Assembly (NCBI GenBank): GCA_002989075.1 | Contig: PSQN01000017.1 | Location: forward strand, 2,487,453-2,551,452 | DNA: 64,000 nt | DNA from: Arthonia radiata | Taxonomy: Eukaryota; Ascomycota; Arthoniomycetes; Arthoniales; Arthoniaceae | Direction: 5' to 3' | In this document: positions 10,922 through 21,325 of the stretch, piece by piece | Layout: each line of letters starts with the position of its first letter | Numbering within the stretch: the stretch's first letter is position 1 | Made by a program: the position numbers and the translations under genes | Notes under the pieces: generated by a model | Told to the model about the DNA's origin: nothing | Databases searched by the model: none | Seen by the model: the letters and a program-made list of their open reading frames with translations, nothing else

Positions 10922-11407
10922 ATTAGAAGCACAATGGAGGAGTTGTTGCCATTTGCATGACATGAGCAAGATACCCAAGAGATGTCACGACCTGCATTGA
11001 CGAAGGCGGTTCGAAAGCTAGAAAACACCAATCAGATCTCCCACACGGGGTCCCAATCGCTATGACTTTTCATAGCTAAGCGACATGAATCTTCTACTGT
11101 GGTGCTGTGAATTATGATCCGTTTCAGGAAGGGTATCTCAAGGGGAGATGGTTGCAGAATCGGGAAAGTCTTTTCAGGTCAGCGGATCGTCCCGAAGATG
11201 TGCTCCAAGCACCTCATCTGACCGTAGCTGTTACGTGATCTCTTAAGCCTGTCATCCTCGCAACTCTCTTGACTGGACCTGAACGTGAGTGGCTAGATAC
11301 GTAGGACAGTAAGACGTGTTTTATACGTCACGCATTACATTGAGAGATCTGGTTGGTCTACCATGCGCCGGTGACCGATCAAGCTCGATTCCGAGATCTT
11401 GTGTGCC
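10922..11407. promoter_or_regulatory. intergenic upstream of the DUF202 gene
   Basis: 486 bp. A TACGTCAC half-CRE-like site lies near 11323-11330, about 80 bp before the next start codon. Nothing else was recognised. Confidence 0.3.
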
Positions 11408-12293
11408 ATGGCCCAGCCAGCAGGGGCTTCGGCCATTGTTCAAGATGACGAGCGAGGAAAAGTCGATGCTTCACCGACGATTCTCAGCAATTCTGACGGG
11501 ATTAGGCAAACTGTAAGCTTTTCAGATTTGGTCAGGGAGCGACGACCCATGGACACTGAGAGTAGCGCCGACGAGCACAGCTCTATAACGAGACGGCAAA
11601 GGGGAGGACAGCGGAATTACAACACCTCACAAATATCCCGCAAGAGTTCATTGAGAGACGCATCATCAACTACTGCACAGCAAGCTCCTTCGCAAACACA
11701 GCAGAATGACCGGTCGTCCGAGACGCTTCACGAGGAACCTCCCAAACTTAGTTGGCTGAAAAATCTGCTCGTCAAATGTGGCGCTGTTGAGCTTCAAAAT
11801 AAGGGTAGCGTCGCAAGAGATCATCTCGCATTGGGTGAGCTTGTAAATCTACCTCGACGCTGCGTCGTCTAGACCTTGTCTTACCGCAGAGCTAATCAAG
11901 TACGGTGCAGAACGCACGTTTCTTGCATGGTTACGAACCTCGCTATCCTTCGCTAGCATCGGCGTAGGTGTCACACAGCTATTCAGACTCGATCAGACGG
12001 TATTGAAGACGCCTCAAGATCATCCAAGAGTACAGAAGCTTCGCCATGTAGGCAAGCCACTTGGAGCCAGTTTCCTCGGCGTTGGCATTCTGGTTCTCCT
12101 CATCGGCTTCCATCGTTATTTTGAAGGCCAGCACTATGTCATGCAGGGCAAGTTCCCGGCAAGCAGAGGAAGCATTGCGCTGGTGTCCTTCTGCGCCGGA
12201 GGACTTGTCGTCGCAAGCCTCGTAGTAATTGCGTCAATTGCGCCTGAGATACTGAGTATGTATCCAAGCGATGATAACATCATGTCCAATTAA
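11408..12293 (+). CDS. DUF202-domain membrane protein
   Basis: Exons 11408-11834 and 11911-12293 give 269 residues; the intron is 76 nt (GTGAGC...GTGCAG) and splits the Glu codon of LALERTFLAWLRTSL. That segment, followed by three hydrophobic helices (SFASIGVGVTQLF, SFLGVGILVLLIGF and ALVSFCAGGLVVASLVVIA), is the DUF202 signature also found as the membrane domain of VTC proteins and bacterial YidH. The first about 130 residues are polar, Ser/Gln-rich and probably disordered and cytosolic. No SPX or VTC catalytic domain is present, so this is a stand-alone DUF202 protein of unknown role, probably in an internal or plasma membrane. The start at 11408 has a purine-poor but acceptable context (TGCCATGG); an in-frame ATG lies 9 nt upstream. 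Confidence 0.85.
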
Positions 12294-13563
12294 GTCCCCG
12301 TGTTGACATCGAACCGTAGCTTGATACTCGAAAGCGTCGTGGTGAGGAAGCGGCGAGCAAGTTCACAGCGAACGCAATCACTGCTTCGAAGGCGACGACT
12401 GCAATTATGGACCCGAGAGTTCCAACCATCCTCGGAGTGCTTCCTACTATACACATTCGCAGTGTTGAAAGCATGGACAGCGACGAAATATTGATCAGAT
12501 CTTGAGGAGATCGTCCACGCCTCTGCCTCACAGTTTCCGTTGAAAACTCGACTCTCGACAAATCCTGAGGCGGCGTTGCACGCTGGAATCTGGATCTCAC
12601 GCTGTAGCAGTGATTGCGAAGCAGTTTCGAAAGACAACAATGACGGCACGGCATTCCACGCGATATTCGGGAATGCTCGTGAATCTCAATTGACCAAGGT
12701 AGGGAATGCTGCATCCCAAGCCAGTGATGAGGCTTAACAGGTCATTCATCACCGCTACTCAACGTTGTGCTCAGGGACGCTGTCGTCTCATAGCGCAAAA
12801 ATCAATAATAGAGACCGAAAGAGAAGGTACATGTCTGGAAGGAGCCATTGACTGGTTCAACTTGCTCGTGCTTCTCGACATTGTTACTTCGCCGCGTGTT
12901 AGCAACACCACCGCGGACTAGGCGGAGCGCCTATCGCGTGGCGAGTACTCGACTGACGGCCCCTATCTGCGCTGTCAGGATCCGCGGATGAGAGGAAGTG
13001 CATGCAGCATAATTGACAAGAGATTTGTTTGGGCCTTGAAATTCCTCCCCTTTCGGAGCGTTTTGATTGGTCAAAGTCGGGGCTAGCGCGCACGACCGTC
13101 TTTTCTAGTTCCCGGGTCTTGCTCCTCTAGTCCCTTCACGCCTCCTGCACCATCACCCTGATACCGTGGTCGTTTACCAATTCTACAACACATTGCATCT
13201 TCTTCTTCGAAACTCGCAGCTTTCTCAACCTCGACGCGTTAAGCTCAAGGCGCTCAGTCACTCACTTCCACTTAGAGGACATCTCCTCGTGCCACTCATT
13301 ACCTCCAACATCGCACCTAAGCCAACAACTTTTAAAACCAGCTTCAGTCAGTCTTTACAACCCAGCAAGTCGAGAATTCTCCACGGCCAATAAACACGAA
13401 TTGTGCTCCAAAGCGTTAAGAGCTCTTGTGAAAAGCTTCGAAGATCTCATAGCTGTTCACACGTGGTTGAGCACTGTTTTGAACGTTAGTGGATACGCTG
13501 TTGCATGTCTTCGACGCCGACACTACACGCCTAAACGCCGTTGAACCCTTGAGCCGTTCAACC
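12294..13563. other. long spacer and leader of the SUN gene
   Basis: 1.27 kb. A minus-strand frame at 12280-12714 has a hydrophobic patch, but its codon use is poor and it overlaps the preceding 3' end, so I do not call it. A small hairpin (AGGCG-GAG-CGCCT) lies near 12919-12931. The last 450 bp are rich in C/T and A/C, as expected of a long 5' leader. Confidence 0.4.
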
Positions 13564-14988
13564 ATGAAGCTCGTGACGCTCGCCACAATCGTGGCCATGT
13601 CCACGAGTACCGCGTTGGCACGCCCTTCCCACAAACATCACCATGTCCACCGTGCCGCTTCCCCATCGCCTCAAGACGCGGTAGACACCATCTTTGTCTA
13701 CATGTACCAAGGCCATGAGATCTCGGCGGCCGAGGTCCAGCAAGGCATTGCCAACGGCACGCTCGTCTACGCTTCAAATGGCGAGGTGATGCCAAAAGAG
13801 TCGGTGAGCATCGCGACTCCCAGCGAGGGGTCTTCCCAAGCTCCCGCTCTTGTTCCGCTGTCTCCATCAGCTCAAGATGTACCCAGCTCATCTACAGCTC
13901 CAACCACACTCACCGAGGCTGCGCCAGCTCCTTTCAATCATGCTCCGCAGCAACCGCCCGCACCGTCCCCAGCTCCGCCCAGCTTGCCTCTGGGCGACTC
14001 GTCTCCAGGATCCAGCGTCAAACCGTCGAGCACCCCGACACCTTCACCCAGCCCAATAGCGGATGGCGTCGACAGTGATTTTCCCGATGGCGAGCTAGAC
14101 TGCTCCGTCTTCCCTTCTAAGTACGGGGCCGTGTCCTTGGATTACCTTGACCTCGGTGGCTGGAGCGGCATTCAATGCCCACAGTCTCAACTCGCCCACG
14201 GCTTTGCCGACATTACAACCAAAACGGATGGCGACTGTTCGGAAGGCGATTTCTGCTCCTACGCATGCTCCGCCGGGTACCAGAAGACACAGTGGCCGAC
14301 AATTCAAGGCAACACCGGTCAATCCATTGGTGGTCTCTTGTGCAAAGGCGGCAAGCTTCGGCTGACCAACCCCGACATGTCCACAAAGCTTTGCACGGAG
14401 GGAAGCACTCAAGTGGCTGTGACTGTCAAGAACACGATGGACGAAGGCGCCTCGATTTGCCGCACCGACTACCCAGGCACTGAGGGTCAGACGATTCCAC
14501 TACAGTCCAACCCAGGAACGACGTCAAATCTCACATGTCCAGACGCCGCTAAGTACTACAACTGGCAGGGCAAGTCGACCTCTGCGCAGTACTACGTCAA
14601 CCCAAAGGGTGTGTCGACCAAGGAAGGCTGCCAGTGGGGTTCTGCGGATAAGAATTTGGGCAACTTTGCTCCTCTCAATCTAGGTGTTGGATACAGCAAT
14701 GGTGCTGCATGGCTGTCAATCTTCCAAAACTTGCCGACCACCAATGCCAAGCTGGACTTCACCATTGAGATCGTTGGCGATGGTGGTAGGTACGATAACC
14801 TTGTTGGGCGATGCAAGTATGAGAATGGCCAGTACTGCAGCGGCGACGGTTACAGCGAGAAGTCGTCTGATGGCAAGGGCTGCACAGTAAGTCGTATCGC
14901 TCACCGACGTCTCATAGGTGACTCTGGCTAATCGCTCTGCTAGGTTTCTGTCAACCATGGTTCTGCCACATTTGTTCTCTCATCATGA
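13564..14988 (+). CDS. SUN-family secreted cell-wall protein
   Basis: Exons 13564-14886 and 14944-14988 (57-nt intron GTAAGT...GCTAG) give 455 residues. The short second exon restores the typical SUN C-terminus (TVSVNHGSATFVLSS). There is a signal peptide at 1-18 (MKLVTLATIVAMSTSTAL), a His-rich segment after it, a Ser/Pro/Thr-rich linker (about 85-175), then the SUN domain (about 176-455). The domain shows GGWSGIQCP, its many cysteines, and YYVNPKGVSTKEGCQWG. Yeast Sim1, Uth1, Nca3 and Sun4 and Aspergillus Sun1 act in septation, cell separation and glucan remodelling; some members cleave beta-glucans. I start at 13564 because the signal peptide begins there; an in-frame ATG at 13489 adds a poor leader. 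The linker is a likely O-mannosylation region, a possible client of the PMT2 encoded 13 kb away (inference). Confidence 0.93.
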
Positions 14989-15324
14989 AGCATGTTCTGT
15001 ATGGTCTACGAGATGTACTGTTGGAGTGCACATTTCGATTCAATGTTGCTGGTGTTCTATCATGATTTCTTTCCCGGACAACGAATGTCCCACGGCCTGT
15101 GAGCATGGCCTGAAGAAGCCCGCTGTACATAGTGAGCCTCGAGCGCGCTTGCTGCGCGCTACTTGAATACAATACCACGACGACAACTTCTTGTTTTTGG
15201 TGCAACGAACTTTGTTGATATTTTCAAAAGAATCAAGGGGATCAAAGGGCGATAACCACTCAGCTGTAGGTGCCCCGCATTAACCGTTCATCCAGGCCTC
15301 GCTGCAGTTTTCTCCATCGCCAAA
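14989..15324. other. spacer between SUN and oxygenase genes
   Basis: 336 bp; terminator of one gene and promoter of the next. No specific site was recognised. Confidence 0.4.
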
Positions 15325-16567
15325 ATGGACGCCAATGGCAACACGCCGCGTTCGCCAGTGACTGTCAGCCTCAATGACTTGCAAACTGGTCGGTTTCCCT
15401 TGTCGCTTCACATGCAGCCTCTTCAACTGACAAAAGCTATCGCGAAGGCTCGGTGTTGCTTTCACAGCTCGAAGAGGCTTTTGGACCGTCGTCGCTGGGC
15501 ATTATTGTGGTCAAGGACTTGCCGGCTAACTTTGCTGAGCTGCGTCACAAAGTACTGACGTACTCCTCTTGCCTAGCGAATTTACCGGAGGACCAACTGC
15601 GTGAGTGAATGCTGTGCACTTGGGAACTAGGTTTAGCAACGACAGTATTGACTAATAACGCTACACAGGGCAGCTTGAGAAACCAGAGGTAAACTATCTG
15701 GTCGGTTGGTCTTTGGGCAAAGAGACGTTGAAGTCTGGTCAGTATGATACACTGAAAGGATCATATTACATCAACTGTGGTAGCTTCTGGCAAGCGCATC
15801 AGGACGGCTCTCAAAATGGCGAACGTAGAGCCGACGATGCTGGCGGCTCCCATTGCATGCCAGGGTACACTGCTGAGTCCGTCTGGCCGGAAGAGACAAT
15901 TTTAAAGGGTTTCCAACAAGCCTGCGAAGAGCTCTGCTGCCTCATCATTGATACAGCCGTTCTGGTGGCGCAAGCATGCGACCGTTTCGGCGAGAAGAAT
16001 GTCGAAGGCTATCGCAAAGGGTGTCTGGAGCGTGTCGTCAAGACGAGTCGAACAACGAAGGCGAGATTGTTGCACTATTTTCCTAGCCGTCATGCTGCCG
16101 CTTCGACGAACGGAGCTGGAAAAGACGACGAGGACGACTGGTGCGCAACTCATCTAGACCATGGCTGCTTGACTGGGCTTACAAGCGCCATGTACATCGA
16201 CGAACAGCAAAGTCCTCCTCAACCCAAAGACGATGGGTCACCGACACCCTTTGAGGAGTTGCCGTCGTCGCCAGATCCTCAAGCAGGCCTTTACATCCGC
16301 TCGCGCTCCGGGGCTGTCACGCAAGTCAAGATCCCACGCGACTGCCTGGCCTTCCAGACGGGCGAAGCGCTCGAGTTGATGACCAAAGGTCGCTTCAAGG
16401 CAGTTCCCCATTTTGTGCGAGGCGTGGGCAGCGTCGATGGAGGTGCACACGCAGCGCGGAACACACTGGCGGTGTTTACGCAGCCGAATCTAGGGGAGAT
16501 AGTGGACGAGGAGCGGAATCTGGATTTTGGAACGTTTGCGCGGGAGATTGTCACCAAGAACACGTGA
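15325..16567 (+). CDS. 2-oxoglutarate/Fe(II) oxygenase-like (IPNS-like) protein
   Basis: Exons 15325-15388, 15448-15600 and 15669-16567 encode 371 residues. Introns are 59 nt (GTCGGT...CTGAC...GAAG) and 68 nt (GTGAGT...CACAG). Splicing joins LNDLQTG to SVLLSQLEEAFGPSSLGIIVVKDL and then RQLEKPEVNYLVGWS, giving a continuous fold. The core has an HxD pair in ATHLDHGCLTGL (His234, Asp236), a distal His320 in VPHFVRG, and an Arg-Asn-Thr segment (AARNTLAVF) in the place of the family's 2OG-binding Arg. This looks like the isopenicillin-N-synthase/gibberellin-oxidase type of double-stranded beta-helix enzyme, seen in many fungi and plants without known substrate. There is no signal peptide, so it is likely cytosolic. 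No secondary-metabolism cluster surrounds it. The first donor, GTCGGT, is non-consensus, so exon 1 is the least sure part. Confidence 0.8.
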
Positions 16568-17547
16568 AAACCAAGACAGTGATGACAGGGGTGATGGTCG
16601 GTTGTGCCGCTGGCTCAGTACAACTCTGTTACTCTGTTCTGAAACAATGAATCGTGGATTGGGACAGAATGGGATCTGGTGCGAGCTAGCCGCGTGCCGC
16701 AGAGGAACATCGGGCGGTACGACGCCAAATGATTAGCTCGCACTGAAATGTCAGGGGAGATGCGTTGACAGTTGAGCTTTTGACTTTTGCGCTTTTGGGG
16801 AGGCCGCGAGGGGTTGACTGAACTCTTGCGCCAAAGACATCCAGGCTCACCATCAGCATCGCTACTTCTTACTCAACACGAGCATAATCCATATTCTCCG
16901 AGCCTTGCTGACGGGAAGGCGTGTCATTCCGCGTTACATATCTCACCAAGTCCGGCGAGAAGTGCACAGCACGCCGTATTGGATGACTTGCGATCGACTG
17001 CCGCGTGAGCCTCGTAGGCCGCCATGGCGGTCCCACACTGCCGCCTTCTCCCTGTTCATTTCCTGACGCAAGTGCGCCGCAAAAGGATTCTGGCCATCTT
17101 GCACCAACTGGCAACACCGCCTTCGATGGATGGTTATCGCAAGCTTGACCTAATTCGTCTAGAATGTTGTCTTTTCGTCCTATCGGCGGAATACCTCACA
17201 TCACTCCTCGGCGCCTGCAACCGTACTTGAAACATTTTCATCTGGAAGCAACATCTGAGGACTCACGCTATCCCTCTATCTTCAAGCGCTGATCATATCG
17301 AAGTCTAGCATCCTCATCCTCGTGCCTCAAGTAACCGCTGTGATGTCGCCTTCGTTTCCTTCATTTCCTTTCCTTCACGACTCTCCAGTCTTACAGTCTC
17401 TCGTTCATCCTGTGCGTGCTGTGCAACGCATATTCCTTCGGTAGGGTATACCGTCCATTCTTTTAGAAGCTATCATTCTTCCCTTGTAGCCAAGAGCTCG
17501 GGACTGTCACTCGTTTCGTACGAAAGCAATACCCGACATCGTTCAAA
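16568..17547. promoter_or_regulatory. spacer with pyrimidine-rich leader
   Basis: 980 bp. A strongly C/T-rich tract at about 17340-17415 (repeated TTTCCTTC-like units) lies some 130-200 bp before the ATG at 17548, typical of fungal core promoters and leaders. Nothing else was recognised. Confidence 0.45.
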
Positions 17548-19609
17548 ATGCATTTCTCTGAGGCCTTCATTGCGGCCGCTCTGCCGTACCTGGCTGCGGC
17601 CGGCGGACAGACCATCAATCGTCTCTCAATCAACCCTCTTGGCACGGGCCTTGTTCAAGCGCGAATGGATCCTGTTGTGTGAGTGACGGGGGGACCCACG
17701 ACACGAGATCTCGAAAGTCAGCTCACACCGATTAGCAACCCCGGCGGAGCTTCCCCTCATGTTCACATGGTGGCGGGCGGGAACAAATTCGCTGTCACCA
17801 TGGATGACGAAGTAGCTGCGACTTCTACATGTGGCAACACACTCGTGAAGGGCGACGGTTCGAATTACTGGATGCCTGCGCTTTACTTCCAGGATCCGAA
17901 AGACAAGACCTTTGAAAATGTGAAATTGACCGGCATGAATGTGTAAGTTGTTCCACTAAGCCATTGGCTCCATCTCCACGGACCTCGGAAAGATCCTTCA
18001 CTAACCGCATACGATAGCTACTACAAGTTCGACGATACCAAAGACAAGATTGTACCTTTCAAGAAGGGATTTCGAATGGTTTCTGGCAATCCGGCACTCC
18101 GCTCTCCACCTGCAGCGGGCCCTGACCTTGTCACCGACGTATGTGCCCTCTCCCAACGCACTGCAGCGTTTCGGTCCTAAACAACTAACCCCCTCCAACA
18201 GAACAGCTATTACGGCCAGCCCGCCACCATTCAGCCAGTCCAGATTACCTGCCCACTGAACGCTCAGAAGACGGCTCGATGGCCAGCAGACTCTGATGGC
18301 AAGCATGGCATCGGCATTCCCCAAAAGCAAAACGGCGCAGACCCTCCGGGCTCCGGCGCTGGCTTCCCAAACCAAGACTGTGACGAGACTCCAGGCATGC
18401 GCCTAGATGTCCACTTTCCTTCTTGCTACAACCCCGCGGCAGGTCTTGCAAATTTCAAGACCAATACGGCGTTTCCAACTGATAACGACTGCCCTCCAGG
18501 CTGGGATCACGTACCTCATCTTTTCTACGAGATGTACTACGACGCACATGCGTTCGCTGACCGTTGGACCCCAGGAGGGGACAGCCAGCCATTTGTTTTG
18601 GCCAACGGCGACTCCACGGGATACAGTCTCCATGGAGACTTCATCTCCGGCTGGGACGAAGAGTACGTCCTTCGATTATCTGTCAAGATCGTATCTGCTA
18701 ACAGCACACAGGCTCCTTGGGAATATCATCGGCTGCAGCAATGGCAACAACGGTGGCGGCCAAATGTCGGAGTGCCCTGGCATCCCCAGCGATGGCTTGT
18801 ATACGGAAGCTGATGCCAGCAACTGCACGATCCCCGCTTTCGACCCCAGCGAACAGGTCACCGGCAAGCTCACCGAGCTTCCTGGCTGCAATCCTGTCGT
18901 GGGCTATGGTCCAGACGTAGACATGTCCAAGCCATGCGACAAGAGTGGCGGTGGTGCACCAACGCAGGGCGGTCCTCCACCGGGCGGTCCTTCACAGGGT
19001 GGTCTTTCAATGTCCGCCATGTCGGCGACAGGCATGCCCTCCATGCCTGCTACTGGACCATCTTCGTACCCCATGGCGCAGCCATCAGGTGGTATGCAAG
19101 GCCAGATGGGTCCTGGCCAGCAGATGGGCCCAGGTCAACAGATGGGCTCCCGCCAGCAAATGGGCCCGGGTCAACAACCTCCCGCTGCTGCTGCCCCAGT
19201 CGCCACATCCATGCCCACCGCCAACAGCAACCCACCACCGTCCACCAGCTCCAGCTCCGCGCCACAAGGCTGGAACTCGCTCGGCTGCTTCGCCGACACC
19301 AAGTCCCAGCGTGTGCTCCCTGGTCCAACCACCAACATGCTCCAGGACATGACCGTTGAGAAGTGCACGGACTTCTGCGGCTCCAAGGGCTACGCGTTCG
19401 CGGGCCTGGAGTGGAAGAGCGAGTGCTACTGCGGGCACGACAAGCCGATGGACATGAGCACCGAGTGCACAGACCCGTGCGTGGGTAACAGCAGCCAGAT
19501 GTGCGGTGGCGCCAACGCGATTAATGTGTATCAGAGCGGTGGCGCTATGAAGAGGAGTGAGCATAGGCATTCGAGGATCCATAGGCGGAGTCCTTGGAAC
19601 CGTGCGTGA
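17548..19609 (+). CDS. secreted DUF1996-WSC domain protein
   Basis: Five exons: 17548-17678, 17736-17942, 18018-18138, 18202-18662 and 18712-19609, total 605 residues; all four introns are 49-75 nt GT-AG. A signal peptide covers about 1-20. The DUF1996 domain (about 35-370) shows ARMDPVVNPGGASPHVHMVAGGNKF, HLFYEMYYDAHAF and the GCNPVVGYGPD end. A low-complexity linker with repeated MGPGQQ units follows, then a Thr/Ser/Pro stretch and a WSC domain (about 495-585, GWNSLGCFADT, CYCGHD and QMCGGANAINVY). WSC modules bind glycans in stress sensors and wall enzymes; the function of DUF1996 is unknown. There is no C-terminal membrane helix, so it is a secreted, wall-bound protein rather than a Wsc sensor. 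The last residues are basic (KRSEHRHSRIHRR). Confidence 0.92.
19105..19180 (+). repeat. in-gene repeat coding MGPGQQ units
   Basis: Four imperfect copies of an 18-bp unit encode QMGPGQQMGPGQQMGSRQQ and a further MGPGQQ in the linker of the DUF1996-WSC protein. Repeats like this often change copy number between strains and so alter linker length. Confidence 0.7.
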
Positions 19610-19797
19610 GATATTTGACGGTGAGATGAGTGTTTGGAGGGGTTTTGGAGATTGATGATCGAATACGGTAGCTTTCGCTTTTTATTCTTGGATAGTGCTC
19701 CTTTGGCTTTGATATCAGGGGCTTTTTTATGACAATAGATTTTTCACAGAACATGCTTCAAACCTTTTTCAAATGCGTACGGTAAGAGTGCACTCGT

Positions 19798-20612
19798 TCA
19801 ACCCTTACACTTTCCGCCGCCGCAAGTCAAACTATCAGAGCAGTCGTTGACGTCACCGCAGGTCGCGCCAGCACAACGTCCCTTCCAAGAGCACCGCCCA
19901 ACAGTGCCGCCTTGGAGTGAGCCTGTCGGCCTCCCCGCTACGCTCGTGCTACTGGAAGAGCTGCTGCCACTCGCCGGCGACACACCATCACAACTCCCCT
20001 TCGCCTCCGGAAACGCAGCACCTCGATTACACCGCCCGTTTTCAAACAAAGCAGCCTCGCTAAGTAGCAGTCCCTGCGGCGGATACCTCACAACATCACT
20101 GCTCTCCGGCGTCAAATCATTTTCACATTGGATCTGCGCATCGCCGCCGGAGACTCTGTTGGACCCGGTCCAGATATCGATGTGTTTCTTCCCGGCCTTG
20201 AAGTCGGTCGTGCACTCGGCGCACGTGTCTTGCATGATGAGGTATTTGCGCACGCAGGGCGAGTAGATGATTTCGCATTGGGTGTATTCGCCCGGAGCAT
20301 TGAATGGAGTCGTGTCAATATCAGTGGTTGTAGTAAAAGAAGCAACGACTGGTAAGAGCAGATCGGGCAGAGCTGTGCTTACGTAGCGAACGTCAAAGGG
20401 TCATCATAGGTGCCTACACCGCCGGCTGTGGTGCCCCGTCCCAGACAGTCGTACGCGGTCTGCCCGCTGGGAGGGTCGTTGTCGGGGAAGCCGTAGAAGG
20501 TGGTTGTGAGGGAATTTTGGATTTCACATTGGCCGGCGCGGCGGAGGAGGGAGGGGATGGTGGTGGTTTGGGTGAGTGTGAGGGTTGTCAGGAGGGCGAG
20601 TACGGTCTTCAT
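19798..20612 (-). CDS. conserved Cys-rich secreted protein with abnormal splice acceptor
   Basis: Exon 1 is 20612-20383, with a signal peptide (MKTVLALLTTLTLTQ). It ends YDDPLTFAT at a good GTAAGC donor (20382). The conserved continuation APGEYTQCEIIYSP, CAECTTDF and HIDIWTGSNRVSGG lies in the frame down to 19798. To keep phase and homology the second exon must start at 20299, but the bases just before it on the minus strand read TTCAA instead of TTCAG. The only nearby AG (CCAG, ending at about 20349) gives a frame that stops after a few codons. So either the intron is GT-AA, the acceptor is mutated, or the assembly has a base error. With the 83-nt intron removed the protein has 243 residues. 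It ends in a Ser-rich linker and a Cys-rich tail (CSWKGRCAGATCGD, CSDSLTCGGGKC). I recall related fungal secreted proteins of unknown function. Confidence 0.7.
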
Positions 20613-21325
20613 TGTATCTACGTCGTGGTGCTGTGGGCGTGAAAATAGAACGAGTGAGATGCTTCAACTGAGTAAATTATCAAGCTAGAAATCAACGATG
20701 GTTAAAGAATGACTGAGTCTTGTGAAATGAAAGCACAGCATGACTGTTACGCAGGACCATTCCAGACCACTCTTATACATCCACTTTGCCTACTTGCTAC
20801 AGCTCGAGAACGTAGATGCCTACGCAACGGTCCGCTTATCCTGTGGCGTACCCCAGGGTACTCTGTACTGTACCTATACGAAGCCAATGGCGCGTGCCAG
20901 AGCTCGTTACTCTCAGCCAATCTGGATGACAGTATTCTGATACCGTCTCATTGCGGTCACGACTGTGTTTCACCTTGCTGCAAGCAGCTCTGCTTACGGG
21001 TTGGCCGCCCGCGGCCTCGTGAAGTATGCGTGCGATCAGGGGCGTCAGCACGCGATGCGAGGTTAGTCAACGTCGTGGCCGCGATTGTTTGATGTGCGTA
21101 CCGTAGGCGGGAGGACGATGAAGCTCATACCCCTAAAGACGGATGAGCATGACGAGCATTTTACGAAACGTATGATTTCCGAGCTGGCAATACAAGTATG
21201 TTTTACAGGGCTGACCGAGCACCCTGCCAGCGTGTTGACTTCAATGTTGACCTTGTGGATCGCGCGCGACGACTATTACTGAAGCGGCGCATTGCCAAAC
21301 CATTCGAGAGCACGATTCATGAAAC
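20613..21325. promoter_or_regulatory. divergent promoter region
   Basis: 713 bp between the start of the Cys-rich secreted gene (minus) and the coiled-coil gene (plus). Short frames here lack coding character. No factor site was recognised. Confidence 0.4.

Noticed and set aside
12280-12714. Minus-strand ORF with a hydrophobic segment
   Set aside because: It overlaps the end of the DUF202 gene, has poor amino-acid composition and no family feature.
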